Below, piece after piece: positions 8,737 through 16,093 of a stretch of DNA of 36,818 nt. Position 1 is the stretch's first letter, and each line of letters starts with the position of its first letter. The notes below the pieces were generated by a model. That model was not told the DNA's origin. It saw only the letters and a list, made by a program, of their open reading frames with translations, and searched no databases. Origin of the DNA: an uncultured Granulosicoccaceae bacterium (GTDB lineage: Bacteria; Pseudomonadota; Gammaproteobacteria; Granulosicoccales; Granulosicoccaceae); the NCBI GenBank assembly GCA_938041955.1, contig CALISD010000113.1, positions 1-36,818 of the forward strand, written 5' to 3'. Made by a program: the position numbers and the translations under genes.

Positions 8737-9528
8737 ATGACAAGAAACAACCTGATCAGAGAGAAGCTTGATAAGGGACAGCCATCATTGTCTACCCGCG
8801 TGATGATTAATTGCCCATCGGTAGTTGAGGCGCTTGGTCATACAGGCACGACTGACTACGTTGAATTTCTTGCAGAGTACACGCCGTTTGATCTTAGTGA
8901 TCTGGATAACTTTTGTCGTACGACAGAGCTCTACCAGATGGGTAGCATGATAAAGATTGAGCCAGGCATTGTGCCTGCTACTGCCCAACGTGCTATCGGA
9001 TCAGGCTTCAATGGCATCCTGTTCTGCGACTGTAGAAACGCACAGGATGTAAAAAATAACATTCGTCTGGTTAAACCTGATCACCCCGACTTTGGCGGGC
9101 TTCACGGCGCTATCACAAGACGCAATGCGTTTATGAGTCAATCGGGATCCGATGATTATATAAACAATATGAACTCAGTCGTACTGGCCTTTATGATCGA
9201 AAAAAAGGATGCCGTTGACAACCTTGATGAAATCCTTGCAGTACCGGGTGTAGACATGATTCAGTGGGGACCGGCTGACTATTGCATGAGCATAGGTAAA
9301 CGAAGAACAGCCAATGATCCTGAACTACAGGCCGTAGAGAAAAAAGTTTTTACCACCGCAATTAGCAATGGCATACCGGCTCGTGCAGAAATTGAAACCG
9401 CTGATCAGGCTAACAAGTATCTGGATATGGGCGTCCGTCACTTCTCTCTCGGGATTGACTTAAGAATTCTTCATAGCTTCTGCAAATCCGAAGGCGAGAA
9501 AATACTGAAAGCAATGGAGGAACACTAA
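8737..9528 (+). CDS. HpcH/HpaI aldolase-fold protein with altered active site
   Basis: This 263-residue TIM-barrel protein of the HpcH/HpaI class II pyruvate-aldolase family is recognised from the second half: FMIEKKDAVDNLDEILAVPGVDMIQWGPADYCMSIG, which keeps the metal-binding glutamate (in MIEK) and aspartate (in GPAD). The first half is divergent. The catalytic histidine normally in D-x-x-H-(A/G) aligns with Tyr48 in the segment LAEYTPF, and the pyruvate-binding arginine aligns with a lysine (MIKIEPG). It may therefore catalyse a different reaction from retro-aldol cleavage, or bind a different acid. It follows the ATPase gene by seven bases and overlaps the next gene's start (TAATG), so it belongs to the importer operon. 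The second, canonical paralogue is at 10636. Confidence 0.8.
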   Translation: MTRNNLIREKLDKGQPSLSTRVMINCPSVVEALGHTGTTDYVEFLAEYTPFDLSDLDNFCRTTELYQMGSMIKIEPGIVPATAQRAIGSGFNGILFCDCRNAQDVKNNIRLVKPDHPDFGGLHGAITRRNAFMSQSGSDDYINNMNSVVLAFMIEKKDAVDNLDEILAVPGVDMIQWGPADYCMSIGKRRTANDPELQAVEKKVFTTAISNGIPARAEIETADQANKYLDMGVRHFSLGIDLRILHSFCKSEGEKILKAMEEH

Positions 9529-10391
9529 TGAATGGTTCTGTCATCAAAGCAGGAGTCATACACCCCGGTCAAATGGGTGTCGCAATCGCCGCAGCATTGG
9601 CAAGTGTCGGTCACACTGCCTCATGGGCCAGTCAGGGTCGAAGTGACGAGACCGTCAATCGGGCAGAACAGTCAAATCTGGTAGATTTATTGACTTTGGA
9701 AGCACTGTGCAATGACAGTGATTTTATATTTTCCATTTGCCCACCAGACCAGGCCCCTTCAGTTGCACAACAGGTAGCAGACCTGGGTTTCAACGGCACA
9801 TTCGTAGATTGCAATGCGGTGGCACCAGCAACCACCGACCTGGTGAGCAACATCGTTACACAGCAAAGCGGTACGTTTGTCGATGGTGGAATTATAGGCC
9901 CGCCAGCTGTCAAGAGCGGCACCACCCGATTGTATTTATCCGGTAAATCAGCAACAGCGGTTGCAGAGCTCTTTATTGATTCTGTCGTTGACGCACGGGT
10001 ATTAGGCTCAAGCAGCGGAGCGGCATCAGCATTAAAAATGGCCTATGCCGGCTGGACCAAAGGATCAGCCGCACTGTTGATGACACAGTTTGCCCTCGCT
10101 CAACAGCAGAAGGTTGAATCTGCGCTATTGGAAGAATGGGAGCTGTCGCAGCCCGGCCTTACAACCAGGCTGGATTCCGGTTGCAGCAGCATGGCGCCCA
10201 AGGCATGGCGCTTCACCGGAGAGATGCATGAAATTGCCAAAGCACTGGAAGATGCCGGACTTTCAAGATACTGGTTCGACGGAGCTGCCGATGTGTATGA
10301 GTGCCTCAGTGATCTAAAGAATAAACCAGACATTCAACGCAAAGAGGTAATTGATGCCTTATTGAAGACTATGAACGACGGTTCGGCCTAG
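9528..10391 (+). CDS. NAD(P)-dependent oxidoreductase, 3-hydroxyisobutyrate/6-phosphogluconate dehydrogenase-like, DUF1932 type
   Basis: This 287-residue dehydrogenase has an N-terminal Rossmann domain with a G-x-x-x-G-x-x-G loop (GVIHPGQMG, residues 9-17), followed by FSICPPDQA and FVDCNAVAP. A GGIIGPPAVKSGTTRLYLSG stretch joins it to the helical C-terminal domain. The catalytic lysine region reads ALKMAYAGWTKG, as in the DUF1932 C-terminal domain family. It would oxidise or reduce a beta-hydroxy acid. The start is firm: the ATG overlaps the preceding TAA and is preceded by ATGGAGGAACAC. Paired with an aldolase-fold protein and an importer it fits catabolism of an imported hydroxy acid. The stop codon lies in the left flanking CTAG of the palindromic element at 10388-10545, so the C-terminus may have been trimmed by its insertion. 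Confidence 0.82.
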   Translation: MNGSVIKAGVIHPGQMGVAIAAALASVGHTASWASQGRSDETVNRAEQSNLVDLLTLEALCNDSDFIFSICPPDQAPSVAQQVADLGFNGTFVDCNAVAPATTDLVSNIVTQQSGTFVDGGIIGPPAVKSGTTRLYLSGKSATAVAELFIDSVVDARVLGSSSGAASALKMAYAGWTKGSAALLMTQFALAQQQKVESALLEEWELSQPGLTTRLDSGCSSMAPKAWRFTGEMHEIAKALEDAGLSRYWFDGAADVYECLSDLKNKPDIQRKEVIDALLKTMNDGSA

Positions 10392-10545
10392 TGGGATGCT
10401 TGGAAAGTTCGGTAACACGGATCGAAGCCACAGCCGCCATAGCGGCATTAGAAAAATTCGACGTAGACTCCGCTATGCCTGCATTTTTCCGCCTTGCTCT
10501 GACGACTGTGACAAGTTTGTTACCGAACGCCGCACAGCCCACTAG
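10388..10545. mobile_element. MITE-like 150-bp palindromic element flanked by CTAG
   Basis: A 150-bp core (10392-10541) is bounded on both sides by CTAG and begins TGGG and ends CCCA. Inside, a perfect 10-bp inverted pair GTTCGGTAAC (10407-10416) and GTTACCGAAC (10519-10528) is seen. Pairing continues imperfectly inward (CACAGCCGCC against CACAGTCGTC, and AAAAATTCG against AAAAATGC). No open frame fits inside. This architecture is that of a miniature inverted-repeat element. A 4-bp YTAR-like target would suit mobilisation by an IS5-type transposase, but that is inference. It sits between the dehydrogenase and the second aldolase and may separate or terminate transcription between them. Confidence 0.6.
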
Positions 10546-10635
10546 CCAGTCACATAAGTAGCTGTTGTTTCAACATGGATCGCGGAGCTATCTTATAGCC
10601 GCTTTGATACACTGCATTTTTAAGGAGTGATTTTG

Positions 10636-11427
10636 ATGAATAAATGTGGTGTTAAAACCTTGTGGGCCGATGGAAAGCCCGTTCTGAACGGATGGCTGTC
10701 TATAGGAAACTCATTAACAGCAGAAGTCGTAGCAGCGCAAGGCTACGACAGTATCACTATAGATATGCAACATGGCATCATTGATTACGCATCAGCTGTG
10801 ACGATGCTGCAAGCCATACGCAGTAGCGGCGTCACACCTATTGTACGAGTTCCCTGGCTTGACCCGGCAATGATCATGCAAGCATTAGACACCGGAGCCT
10901 ACGGCATTATTTGCCCAATGATCAATACCCGTGAACAGGCCGAGCAGCTGGTGTCATACACCCGCTATCCTCCACATGGTACCCGTAGCTTCGGCCCTAC
11001 ACGCGCCCTGTTTTCTGCCGGTGATAACTACGCAGCAGAAGCCAACGATGAGGTGTTTTGTCTTGCGATGATTGAGACGGCTGAAGCGATGAGTAATCTT
11101 GAAGAGATAGCCGCAACACCCGGACTGGATGGTCTGTATATAGGACCCGCCGATTTAACGATCAGCGTCACAAACGGTCGCCTTCCTCCCGGCTTTGATC
11201 GACAGGAAGAAGAAATGCTCGAAGTGATAGATAAAATTCTCAAGGCCGCACATTCTGCCGGTATTCGCGCCTGCCTACACTGCGGCAGCCCGGAATACGC
11301 AGCCAATGCAATTACACAGGGCTTCAATCTGACCACCTTACTCAATGATGTACGACTGCTAGCCGGAGCATCGGCTGCAAGTGTAAGCCAGACGCGTGCT
11401 CGCCTGTCAGAGCAAAGTGGAAGTTAA
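10636..11427 (+). CDS. HpcH/HpaI family aldolase (2-keto-3-deoxy acid aldolase type)
   Basis: A 263-residue class II pyruvate aldolase with all expected active-site residues, numbered from this start: His46 in DMQHG, Arg71 in VRVPWLDP, the metal ligands Glu147 (AMIETAEAM) and Asp173 (IGPADLTIS), plus GAYGIICPMINTREQAE and the TRSFGPTRA loop. Such enzymes reversibly cleave 4-hydroxy-2-oxo acids or 2-keto-3-deoxy sugar acids to pyruvate and an aldehyde. The ATG at 10636 is chosen because TAAGGAG lies eight bases before it; an upstream GTG at 10627 overlaps that site. It follows the palindromic element, so it is probably transcribed separately from the importer operon. The aldehyde product could feed the aldehyde dehydrogenase at 13641, but this is only suggested by proximity. 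Confidence 0.9.
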   Translation: MNKCGVKTLWADGKPVLNGWLSIGNSLTAEVVAAQGYDSITIDMQHGIIDYASAVTMLQAIRSSGVTPIVRVPWLDPAMIMQALDTGAYGIICPMINTREQAEQLVSYTRYPPHGTRSFGPTRALFSAGDNYAAEANDEVFCLAMIETAEAMSNLEEIAATPGLDGLYIGPADLTISVTNGRLPPGFDRQEEEMLEVIDKILKAAHSAGIRACLHCGSPEYAANAITQGFNLTTLLNDVRLLAGASAASVSQTRARLSEQSGS

Positions 11428-11768
11428 TTGATCGGCACATCAATGATCGCACGGTTTGTATAACGAACTATCCTGGCGCGCGCGAACTTGCATAGCCTTC
11501 ACGATGGCATCAGAAATCAATCCGCCATTGCCATTGTCAAAGCATAGCGACCGTTGATGATCAACATAAGTTTCTCAATGGAGAACAGGAGTTCATGCAG
11601 CCTGGTGAATAGATAGCCTTGTGATGTGTTAACGGTAGATGGAAACAGCTCCACCCTTTTTATAGTTCATCCTGAGCAGTGGCTGTGTTTCTGATTTGGA
11701 TGGCGCTGTCTTCTGCCTTATACTAAAACCACCGGAATATATATCCGGTCTACTATCGGGGGAATAAA
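11428..11768. other. Gap with possible degraded minus-strand coding remnant
   Basis: About 340 bases between two plus-strand genes. On the minus strand 11574-11440 is an open frame of about 44 codons with protein-like content (GGLISDAIVKAMQVRARQ) but without a start codon; it may be the tail of a lost gene or chance. The promoter of the hydrolase lies at the right end. Confidence 0.3.
11696..11724 (+). promoter_or_regulatory. Sigma-70-type promoter of the alpha/beta hydrolase
   Basis: TTGGAT (11696-11701), a 17-base spacer and TATACT (11719-11724). The spacing is ideal and the -10 matches the consensus in five of six positions. It lies 44 bases before the hydrolase ATG. Confidence 0.55.
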
Positions 11769-12497
11769 ATGGCGAACTTCGTATTAGTACACGGTGCGTG
11801 GCATGGTGGCTGGTGCTATCGTGATACAGCAAACCTGCTGCGGCAAGCGGGTCATCAGGTTTTTACACCGACACATACCGGTGTGGGCGAGCGGGCTCAT
11901 TTGAGTAGTGAGTCCATAACCCTCGAAACTCATGTCCGTGATGTGGCTGGTTGCATAGAGGCAGAAGAACTCACTGACGTCATCATTTGCGGTCACTCCT
12001 ACGGCGGGATGGTAATAACCCAACTTGCCGATAGAATGGCAGACAAAATCAAAGCGCTGGTTTATCTGGATGCATTCGTACCAGAGCACGGGCAATCGTT
12101 AAATGATTTACTCACTGATGCTTTGCCGCCCGATGTAGCGCAACAGTTTCTAGATGGCTTTCGTGGAGCGGCGCAAGAGGGTTGTAGCGGTATGATGCAG
12201 CCAATCCCAGCTGAAATGTTCGGCATACTTGAACAAAATCGCCCGTGGGTAGAAAGACGCTGTGTACCACAATCTCTAGCTACCTTTGAGATGCCTGCTT
12301 TGTTGTCCGGCGCCGGTGACACTGTATCAAAACGGGTATTCATTCTTGCTGACAACTGGGATCCAAGCCCGTTTCGATATTTTGCCGAGAAATATTCCAA
12401 AGCTCCCGGCTGGTCAGTTACAAAACTGCCGTCAAGTCACGATGTTATGGTAGATATGCCAGCCGAGTTAGCAGAGGAATTGCTTAAACTTATATAA
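11769..12497 (+). CDS. Alpha/beta hydrolase (esterase)
   Basis: This 242-residue cytoplasmic hydrolase resembles small methylesterase/hydroxynitrile-lyase-like proteins. The oxyanion segment HGAWHGGW (8-15), the nucleophile elbow GHSYGG with Ser77 and the terminal histidine near 224 (SSHDVM) form the expected catalytic machinery. The acid residue is probably in the strand preceding AGDTV or LADNWDP. The ATG has a strong ribosome binding site (GGGGGAATAAA). It has its own promoter and converges with the LysR gene. It could hydrolyse an ester or lactone in one of the neighbouring pathways. Nothing in the sequence fixes the substrate. Confidence 0.88.
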   Translation: MANFVLVHGAWHGGWCYRDTANLLRQAGHQVFTPTHTGVGERAHLSSESITLETHVRDVAGCIEAEELTDVIICGHSYGGMVITQLADRMADKIKALVYLDAFVPEHGQSLNDLLTDALPPDVAQQFLDGFRGAAQEGCSGMMQPIPAEMFGILEQNRPWVERRCVPQSLATFEMPALLSGAGDTVSKRVFILADNWDPSPFRYFAEKYSKAPGWSVTKLPSSHDVMVDMPAELAEELLKLI

Positions 12498-12670
12498 CGG
12501 TTAGGCTCACGGTGCATAATATACTGGCATACCCAAACACCATGATAAGCCTGTTTAGCGAAGTGGCCATCAGAGCAATCCTTAAACACAATATGTCAGC
12601 AACTGAATTGCATAGTCCATTCAGCAAGACATGACCTCATTCCTGCATGGTTATTCTTTCGCACCTCTAC

Positions 12671-12692
12671 GATACGAAAATTATTTCGTATC
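12671..12692. terminator. Hairpin spanning the LysR stop codon
   Basis: A perfect 9-bp stem (GATACGAAA, loop ATTA, TTTCGTATC) includes the last codons and the stop of the LysR gene and lies between two converging genes. There is no long T run on either strand, so it may act as an mRNA 3'-end stabiliser or a weak bidirectional terminator. Confidence 0.5.
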
Positions 12693-13565
12693 AGTATCCC
12701 AGTCATATGCACGCACCATGGTGGCAAGCTCTTCCGCGTAATGCAGATAGGGAGAGCGCTCCCTGATGAGTGCAAATACGGGCCGCCGATCATCAATTGC
12801 GGCAATTCTTCTGAAGGCTAATTCACCGGGGGAAATCTGCGCAACCTTTTCCGGTAAAACAGTTACCCAGTTCTGACTTCGAATCATTCCGATCAATGAC
12901 AACGTATTATGAACAGTAACCATAGCTTGCGATAAAGCAGACTGGAATTCAGTCGATTTAATAATCTTGCAAAGGTTGTTGCCAATAAATGCGGCGGTCG
13001 CAAGGTCGTTAATTGTCGGTGTTTTAGTTTGTTTCGCGAGTGGATGTTCCGGTGAACAAATCAAGCCGAACTGATCTTCAAAAAGCAGAATGCTTCTAAT
13101 GCCACTCAATGAATGATTACCAGACACGATGCCAAAATCTGCCTGACCTTGTATTAGCGCATCAATAACACGCTGAGTGTCAGCGTCTTGCAACTCGACC
13201 TTCAAACCAGGGTGTTTTTTGGTCATTGTCTTAATTATCGATGAGAACAAAACGCTCGATACCGAGGGCACTGACGCAATGCGTATTAACCCCTGCGGAA
13301 AAGCAGCCGCCGTTTGGATCGCATTCACAGTACCGTCAAACAAGCGCAGCTGTTCCTGCGCCAGCTCGAACACCTGCTCTCCCAACGGCGTCAGTGTTTT
13401 TTTCCGATCACTTTCAAACAACCGTTGCCCAATATCGGCTTCTAGTTGTTTTAGCGTCATAGACAACGCGGATTGCGTTCGCGACAGCTGGATTGACGCT
13501 TCGGCCAGATTTCCACACTGAGCAACAGTGCTGAAACAGCGCAACATTTCGATTTTTATTGGCAT
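12681..13565 (-). CDS. LysR family transcriptional regulator
   Basis: A 294-residue regulator of standard length. The N-terminal winged helix-turn-helix is clear (MLRCFSTVAQCGNLAEASIQL, SRTQSALSMTLKQLEADIGQRLFES, then LTPLGE). It is followed by the two-lobed effector-binding domain (IRIASVPSVSSVLFSSII; ADFGIVSG; FEDQFGLICSPEHPLA). It is divergent from the aldehyde dehydrogenase gene, with palindromic operator-like sequence immediately upstream, the classic arrangement for a LysR activator that responds to a pathway substrate or intermediate. The ATG at 13565 lacks a good ribosome binding site, and the leader is short and AT-rich. It most likely controls the 13641-20434 gene set. Confidence 0.93.
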   Translation of the reverse strand: MPIKIEMLRCFSTVAQCGNLAEASIQLSRTQSALSMTLKQLEADIGQRLFESDRKKTLTPLGEQVFELAQEQLRLFDGTVNAIQTAAAFPQGLIRIASVPSVSSVLFSSIIKTMTKKHPGLKVELQDADTQRVIDALIQGQADFGIVSGNHSLSGIRSILLFEDQFGLICSPEHPLAKQTKTPTINDLATAAFIGNNLCKIIKSTEFQSALSQAMVTVHNTLSLIGMIRSQNWVTVLPEKVAQISPGELAFRRIAAIDDRRPVFALIRERSPYLHYAEELATMVRAYDWDTDTK

Positions 13566-13570
13566 ATTTT

Positions 13571-13597
13571 ATTTCAATAATATTGAAATTAATTCAA
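13571..13597. promoter_or_regulatory. Palindromic LysR operator between divergent genes
   Basis: A perfect 19-base palindrome (ATTTCAATA-A-TATTGAAAT, 13571-13589) overlaps a second inverted repeat (TTGAA-N5-TTCAA, 13583-13597). It contains the T-N11-A pattern bound by LysR proteins (centre 13580) and lies six bases from the LysR start, facing the aldehyde dehydrogenase gene. It probably serves autorepression and activation of the divergent operon. Confidence 0.65.
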
Positions 13598-13640
13598 GTA
13601 ATTTCAGTTTTACTGACTACAACAGAAAAGTCATCCTCTC

Positions 13641-15116
13641 GTGACTATTCATAAAGACGCTATGACAATGCTTGATTTACAAAAGAACCTGATTGCCGGT
13701 GATTGGTCAGAAGGTACTGCGACGATCGAAAACCGTAATCCGTCGGATTTGTCTGACCTGATCGGTGTTTACGCACAAGCTGACGCCAGCCAGCTAGCCA
13801 GCACCCTGCTGCGTGCCAAACAAGCTCAGCTTGAATGGGCTGCCTACGGTATCGAACGCAAGCAGGCCGTGTTGATGGCCATCGGTACGGAGATGATGGA
13901 CAGATCCCTGGAGCTTGGAACATTGCTCAGCCGCGAAGAAGGAAAACCCATTGCCGAGGGCAAAGGCGAGGTTTATCGGGCCGGTCAGTTTTTCACTTAC
14001 TACGCCGCCGAGTGTTTGCGTCAGATTGGTGAAAACGCAGACAGCGTGCGCGACGGAATTGAAATTGATGTACGTCGCGAGCCATTAGGTATTGTGGCGG
14101 TAATATCACCGTGGAATTTCCCGACCGCTACCGCCTCGTGGAAAATTGCACCGGCACTGTGTTACGGCAACGCGGTGGTCTGGAAACCAGCCAACATAAC
14201 CCCTGCCTCAGCGGTTGCATTAACCGAAATAATCGCCAGACAAGACATTCCCAAAGGTTTGTTCTCACTAGTGATGGGCGCCGGAAGCAGCATCGGGCAA
14301 CAGCTGATTGAAAGTACCGAAATCGCAGCGATTTCTTTTACAGGATCGGTACCAGTCGGTAAGCAGATAGCAATGGCAGCAATTCAAAATCTGACCAAAG
14401 TGCAGATGGAAATGGGCTCTAAGAATGCACTTGTAGTGATGGATGACGCTGACCTTGACACTGCAGTCACTGTTGCCGCCGGTGGTGCGTTTGGCGGAAG
14501 CGGACAAAAGTGTACCGCTTCATCACGATTGATTGTGCATGAAAGTCTGCACGAAGCCTTTACAGAAAAACTGATAGCCACAACCAAAGCGATGAAGGTA
14601 GGACATGCACAGCATGAAGGCACCCAAATGGGACCGGTAGTCAGCGCACAACAACTCAAAGAAAACCTCGCCTATGTTGACCTGGGTCGTAGTGAAGGCG
14701 CTGAACTTGTTTGTGGAGGGGCACAACTCGACATGCCTCATGAGGGTTATTACATGTCACCAGGTGTATTTATAAACACCAACAACGATATGCGAATTAA
14801 TCGTGAAGAAATGTTTGCCCCACTGGCATCGATCATAAAAGTAGCGAGTTATGATGAAGCGCTGGCGGTAGTTAACGACACCAACTTTGGACTGACTTCA
14901 GGCATTGTTACCAAAAGCCTTGCACGGGCTACACATTTCCGTCGCCACGCCCGCACGGGTGTTGTCACCGTCAATCTGCCAACTGCAGGCACTGACTATC
15001 ACGTACCCTTTGGCGGACGTGGCGACAGTTCCTACGGTCCACGTGAACAAGGTAGCTCCGCAGTAGAGTTTTATACTACCGTTAAGACCGCCTACATCAG
15101 TGCCGGGCAACCCTAA
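13641..15116 (+). CDS. Aldehyde dehydrogenase family protein (semialdehyde dehydrogenase-like)
   Basis: This 491-residue NAD(P)-dependent enzyme oxidises an aldehyde to a carboxylate. It has the motifs ISPWNFP, KPANITPASAVAL, SFTGSVPVGK, the general-base Glu257 in MEMGSKN, the nucleophile Cys291 in GSGQKCTASSR, and EEMFAPLASI plus FGLTSGIVT later on. The sequence resembles 2,5-dioxovalerate (alpha-ketoglutarate semialdehyde) dehydrogenases more than betaine-aldehyde enzymes, so a C5 semialdehyde is a reasonable guess. The GTG at 13641 opens the longest frame; the ATGs at 13662 and 13668 are equally good starts and leave the conserved KNLIAGDW intact. It is the first gene of the LysR-controlled set and its TAA overlaps the next ATG (TAATG). 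Confidence 0.92.
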   Translation: MTIHKDAMTMLDLQKNLIAGDWSEGTATIENRNPSDLSDLIGVYAQADASQLASTLLRAKQAQLEWAAYGIERKQAVLMAIGTEMMDRSLELGTLLSREEGKPIAEGKGEVYRAGQFFTYYAAECLRQIGENADSVRDGIEIDVRREPLGIVAVISPWNFPTATASWKIAPALCYGNAVVWKPANITPASAVALTEIIARQDIPKGLFSLVMGAGSSIGQQLIESTEIAAISFTGSVPVGKQIAMAAIQNLTKVQMEMGSKNALVVMDDADLDTAVTVAAGGAFGGSGQKCTASSRLIVHESLHEAFTEKLIATTKAMKVGHAQHEGTQMGPVVSAQQLKENLAYVDLGRSEGAELVCGGAQLDMPHEGYYMSPGVFINTNNDMRINREEMFAPLASIIKVASYDEALAVVNDTNFGLTSGIVTKSLARATHFRRHARTGVVTVNLPTAGTDYHVPFGGRGDSSYGPREQGSSAVEFYTTVKTAYISAGQP

Positions 15117-16093
15117 TGCGTATCGATGGCTTGCAGTACGCCAATTGGTCAGAGAAGATCTTTCGACAAATGCGTGAAGGCAATATTGATGCAGTACAAG
15201 TCACTATTGCCTACCACGAAAATTTTCGCGAGACGGTACTTAACTTTGAGCGCTGGAACCGTTGGTTTGAACAATACCCCGATCTGATTCAAAAAGGTCT
15301 AGTAGCGAAAGATATTGACGACGCCCGAGCCGCTAAGCGCACCGCGATTTTCTTCGGTTTTCAAAACCCCAGTCCAATTGAAGACGATATTGACCTGGTT
15401 GAAATAGTACACACGCTGGGCGCGCGATTCATGCAGCTAACTTATAACAACCAGTCGCTATTGGCCACCGGTTGTTACGAGAATGAAGACACTGGCATTA
15501 CTCGAATGGGAAAACAAGTCATCAAAGAGATGAATCGCGTTGGCCTGGTAGTCGACATGAGCCATTCAGCAGATCGATCAACCATAGAAGCGGCTGAAAT
15601 TTCTCAACGCCCTATCGCCATTACCCATGCTAACCCCTACTCCTGGTCACCGGCATTGCGCAATAAAAAAGATGATGTCATCAACGCCGTTGTGCAACAC
15701 GGTGGCATGTTAGGTTTTTCTTTATATCCGCATCACCTGAACGGTAAATCAAATTGCACAGTTCAGGATTTTTGCGAAATGATTGCCCGTGCGGCAGAGC
15801 AATTCGGTGTAGAGCATTTAGGTATTGGCTCTGACCTATGCCAGGATCATCCAGACAGCATTGTTGAATGGATGCGCGTTGGTCGTTGGAGCAAAGAAAT
15901 AGACTATGGCGAAGGTTCCGCCAGCGATGCCGGGTTCCCGCCAATGCCTGAGTGGTTTAAAGATAATCGTGATTTTGGAAACATAGAAACCGGATTACGC
16001 ACAGTCGGAATGAATAATACTGAAATAGCAGCTGTAATGGGTGGTAACTGGTATCAGTTTTATTCTGAAAACTTTGGTCCGGTACAATCCTGA
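15116..16093 (+). CDS. Peptidase M19 (membrane dipeptidase)-fold protein with missing metal ligands
   Basis: A 325-residue TIM-barrel amidohydrolase-fold protein of the renal dipeptidase family, recognised from LGARFMQLTYNNQ, GITRMGKQVIKEMNRVG, VVDMSHS (His150), ITHANPYSWS (His171) and LGIGSDL (Asp240). The N-terminal HxD pair, normally in DGHND, reads DGLQY, and the bridging glutamate of the GIEG segment aligns with Gln83 in GFQN. Three of the usual zinc ligands are therefore gone, whereas the later histidines remain. It lacks a signal peptide, so it is cytoplasmic. It may bind one metal and hydrolyse a cyclic amide or other non-dipeptide, or be non-catalytic. Both ends overlap neighbours (TAATG, TGATG), indicating tight translational coupling. 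Confidence 0.85.
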   Translation: MRIDGLQYANWSEKIFRQMREGNIDAVQVTIAYHENFRETVLNFERWNRWFEQYPDLIQKGLVAKDIDDARAAKRTAIFFGFQNPSPIEDDIDLVEIVHTLGARFMQLTYNNQSLLATGCYENEDTGITRMGKQVIKEMNRVGLVVDMSHSADRSTIEAAEISQRPIAITHANPYSWSPALRNKKDDVINAVVQHGGMLGFSLYPHHLNGKSNCTVQDFCEMIARAAEQFGVEHLGIGSDLCQDHPDSIVEWMRVGRWSKEIDYGEGSASDAGFPPMPEWFKDNRDFGNIETGLRTVGMNNTEIAAVMGGNWYQFYSENFGPVQS

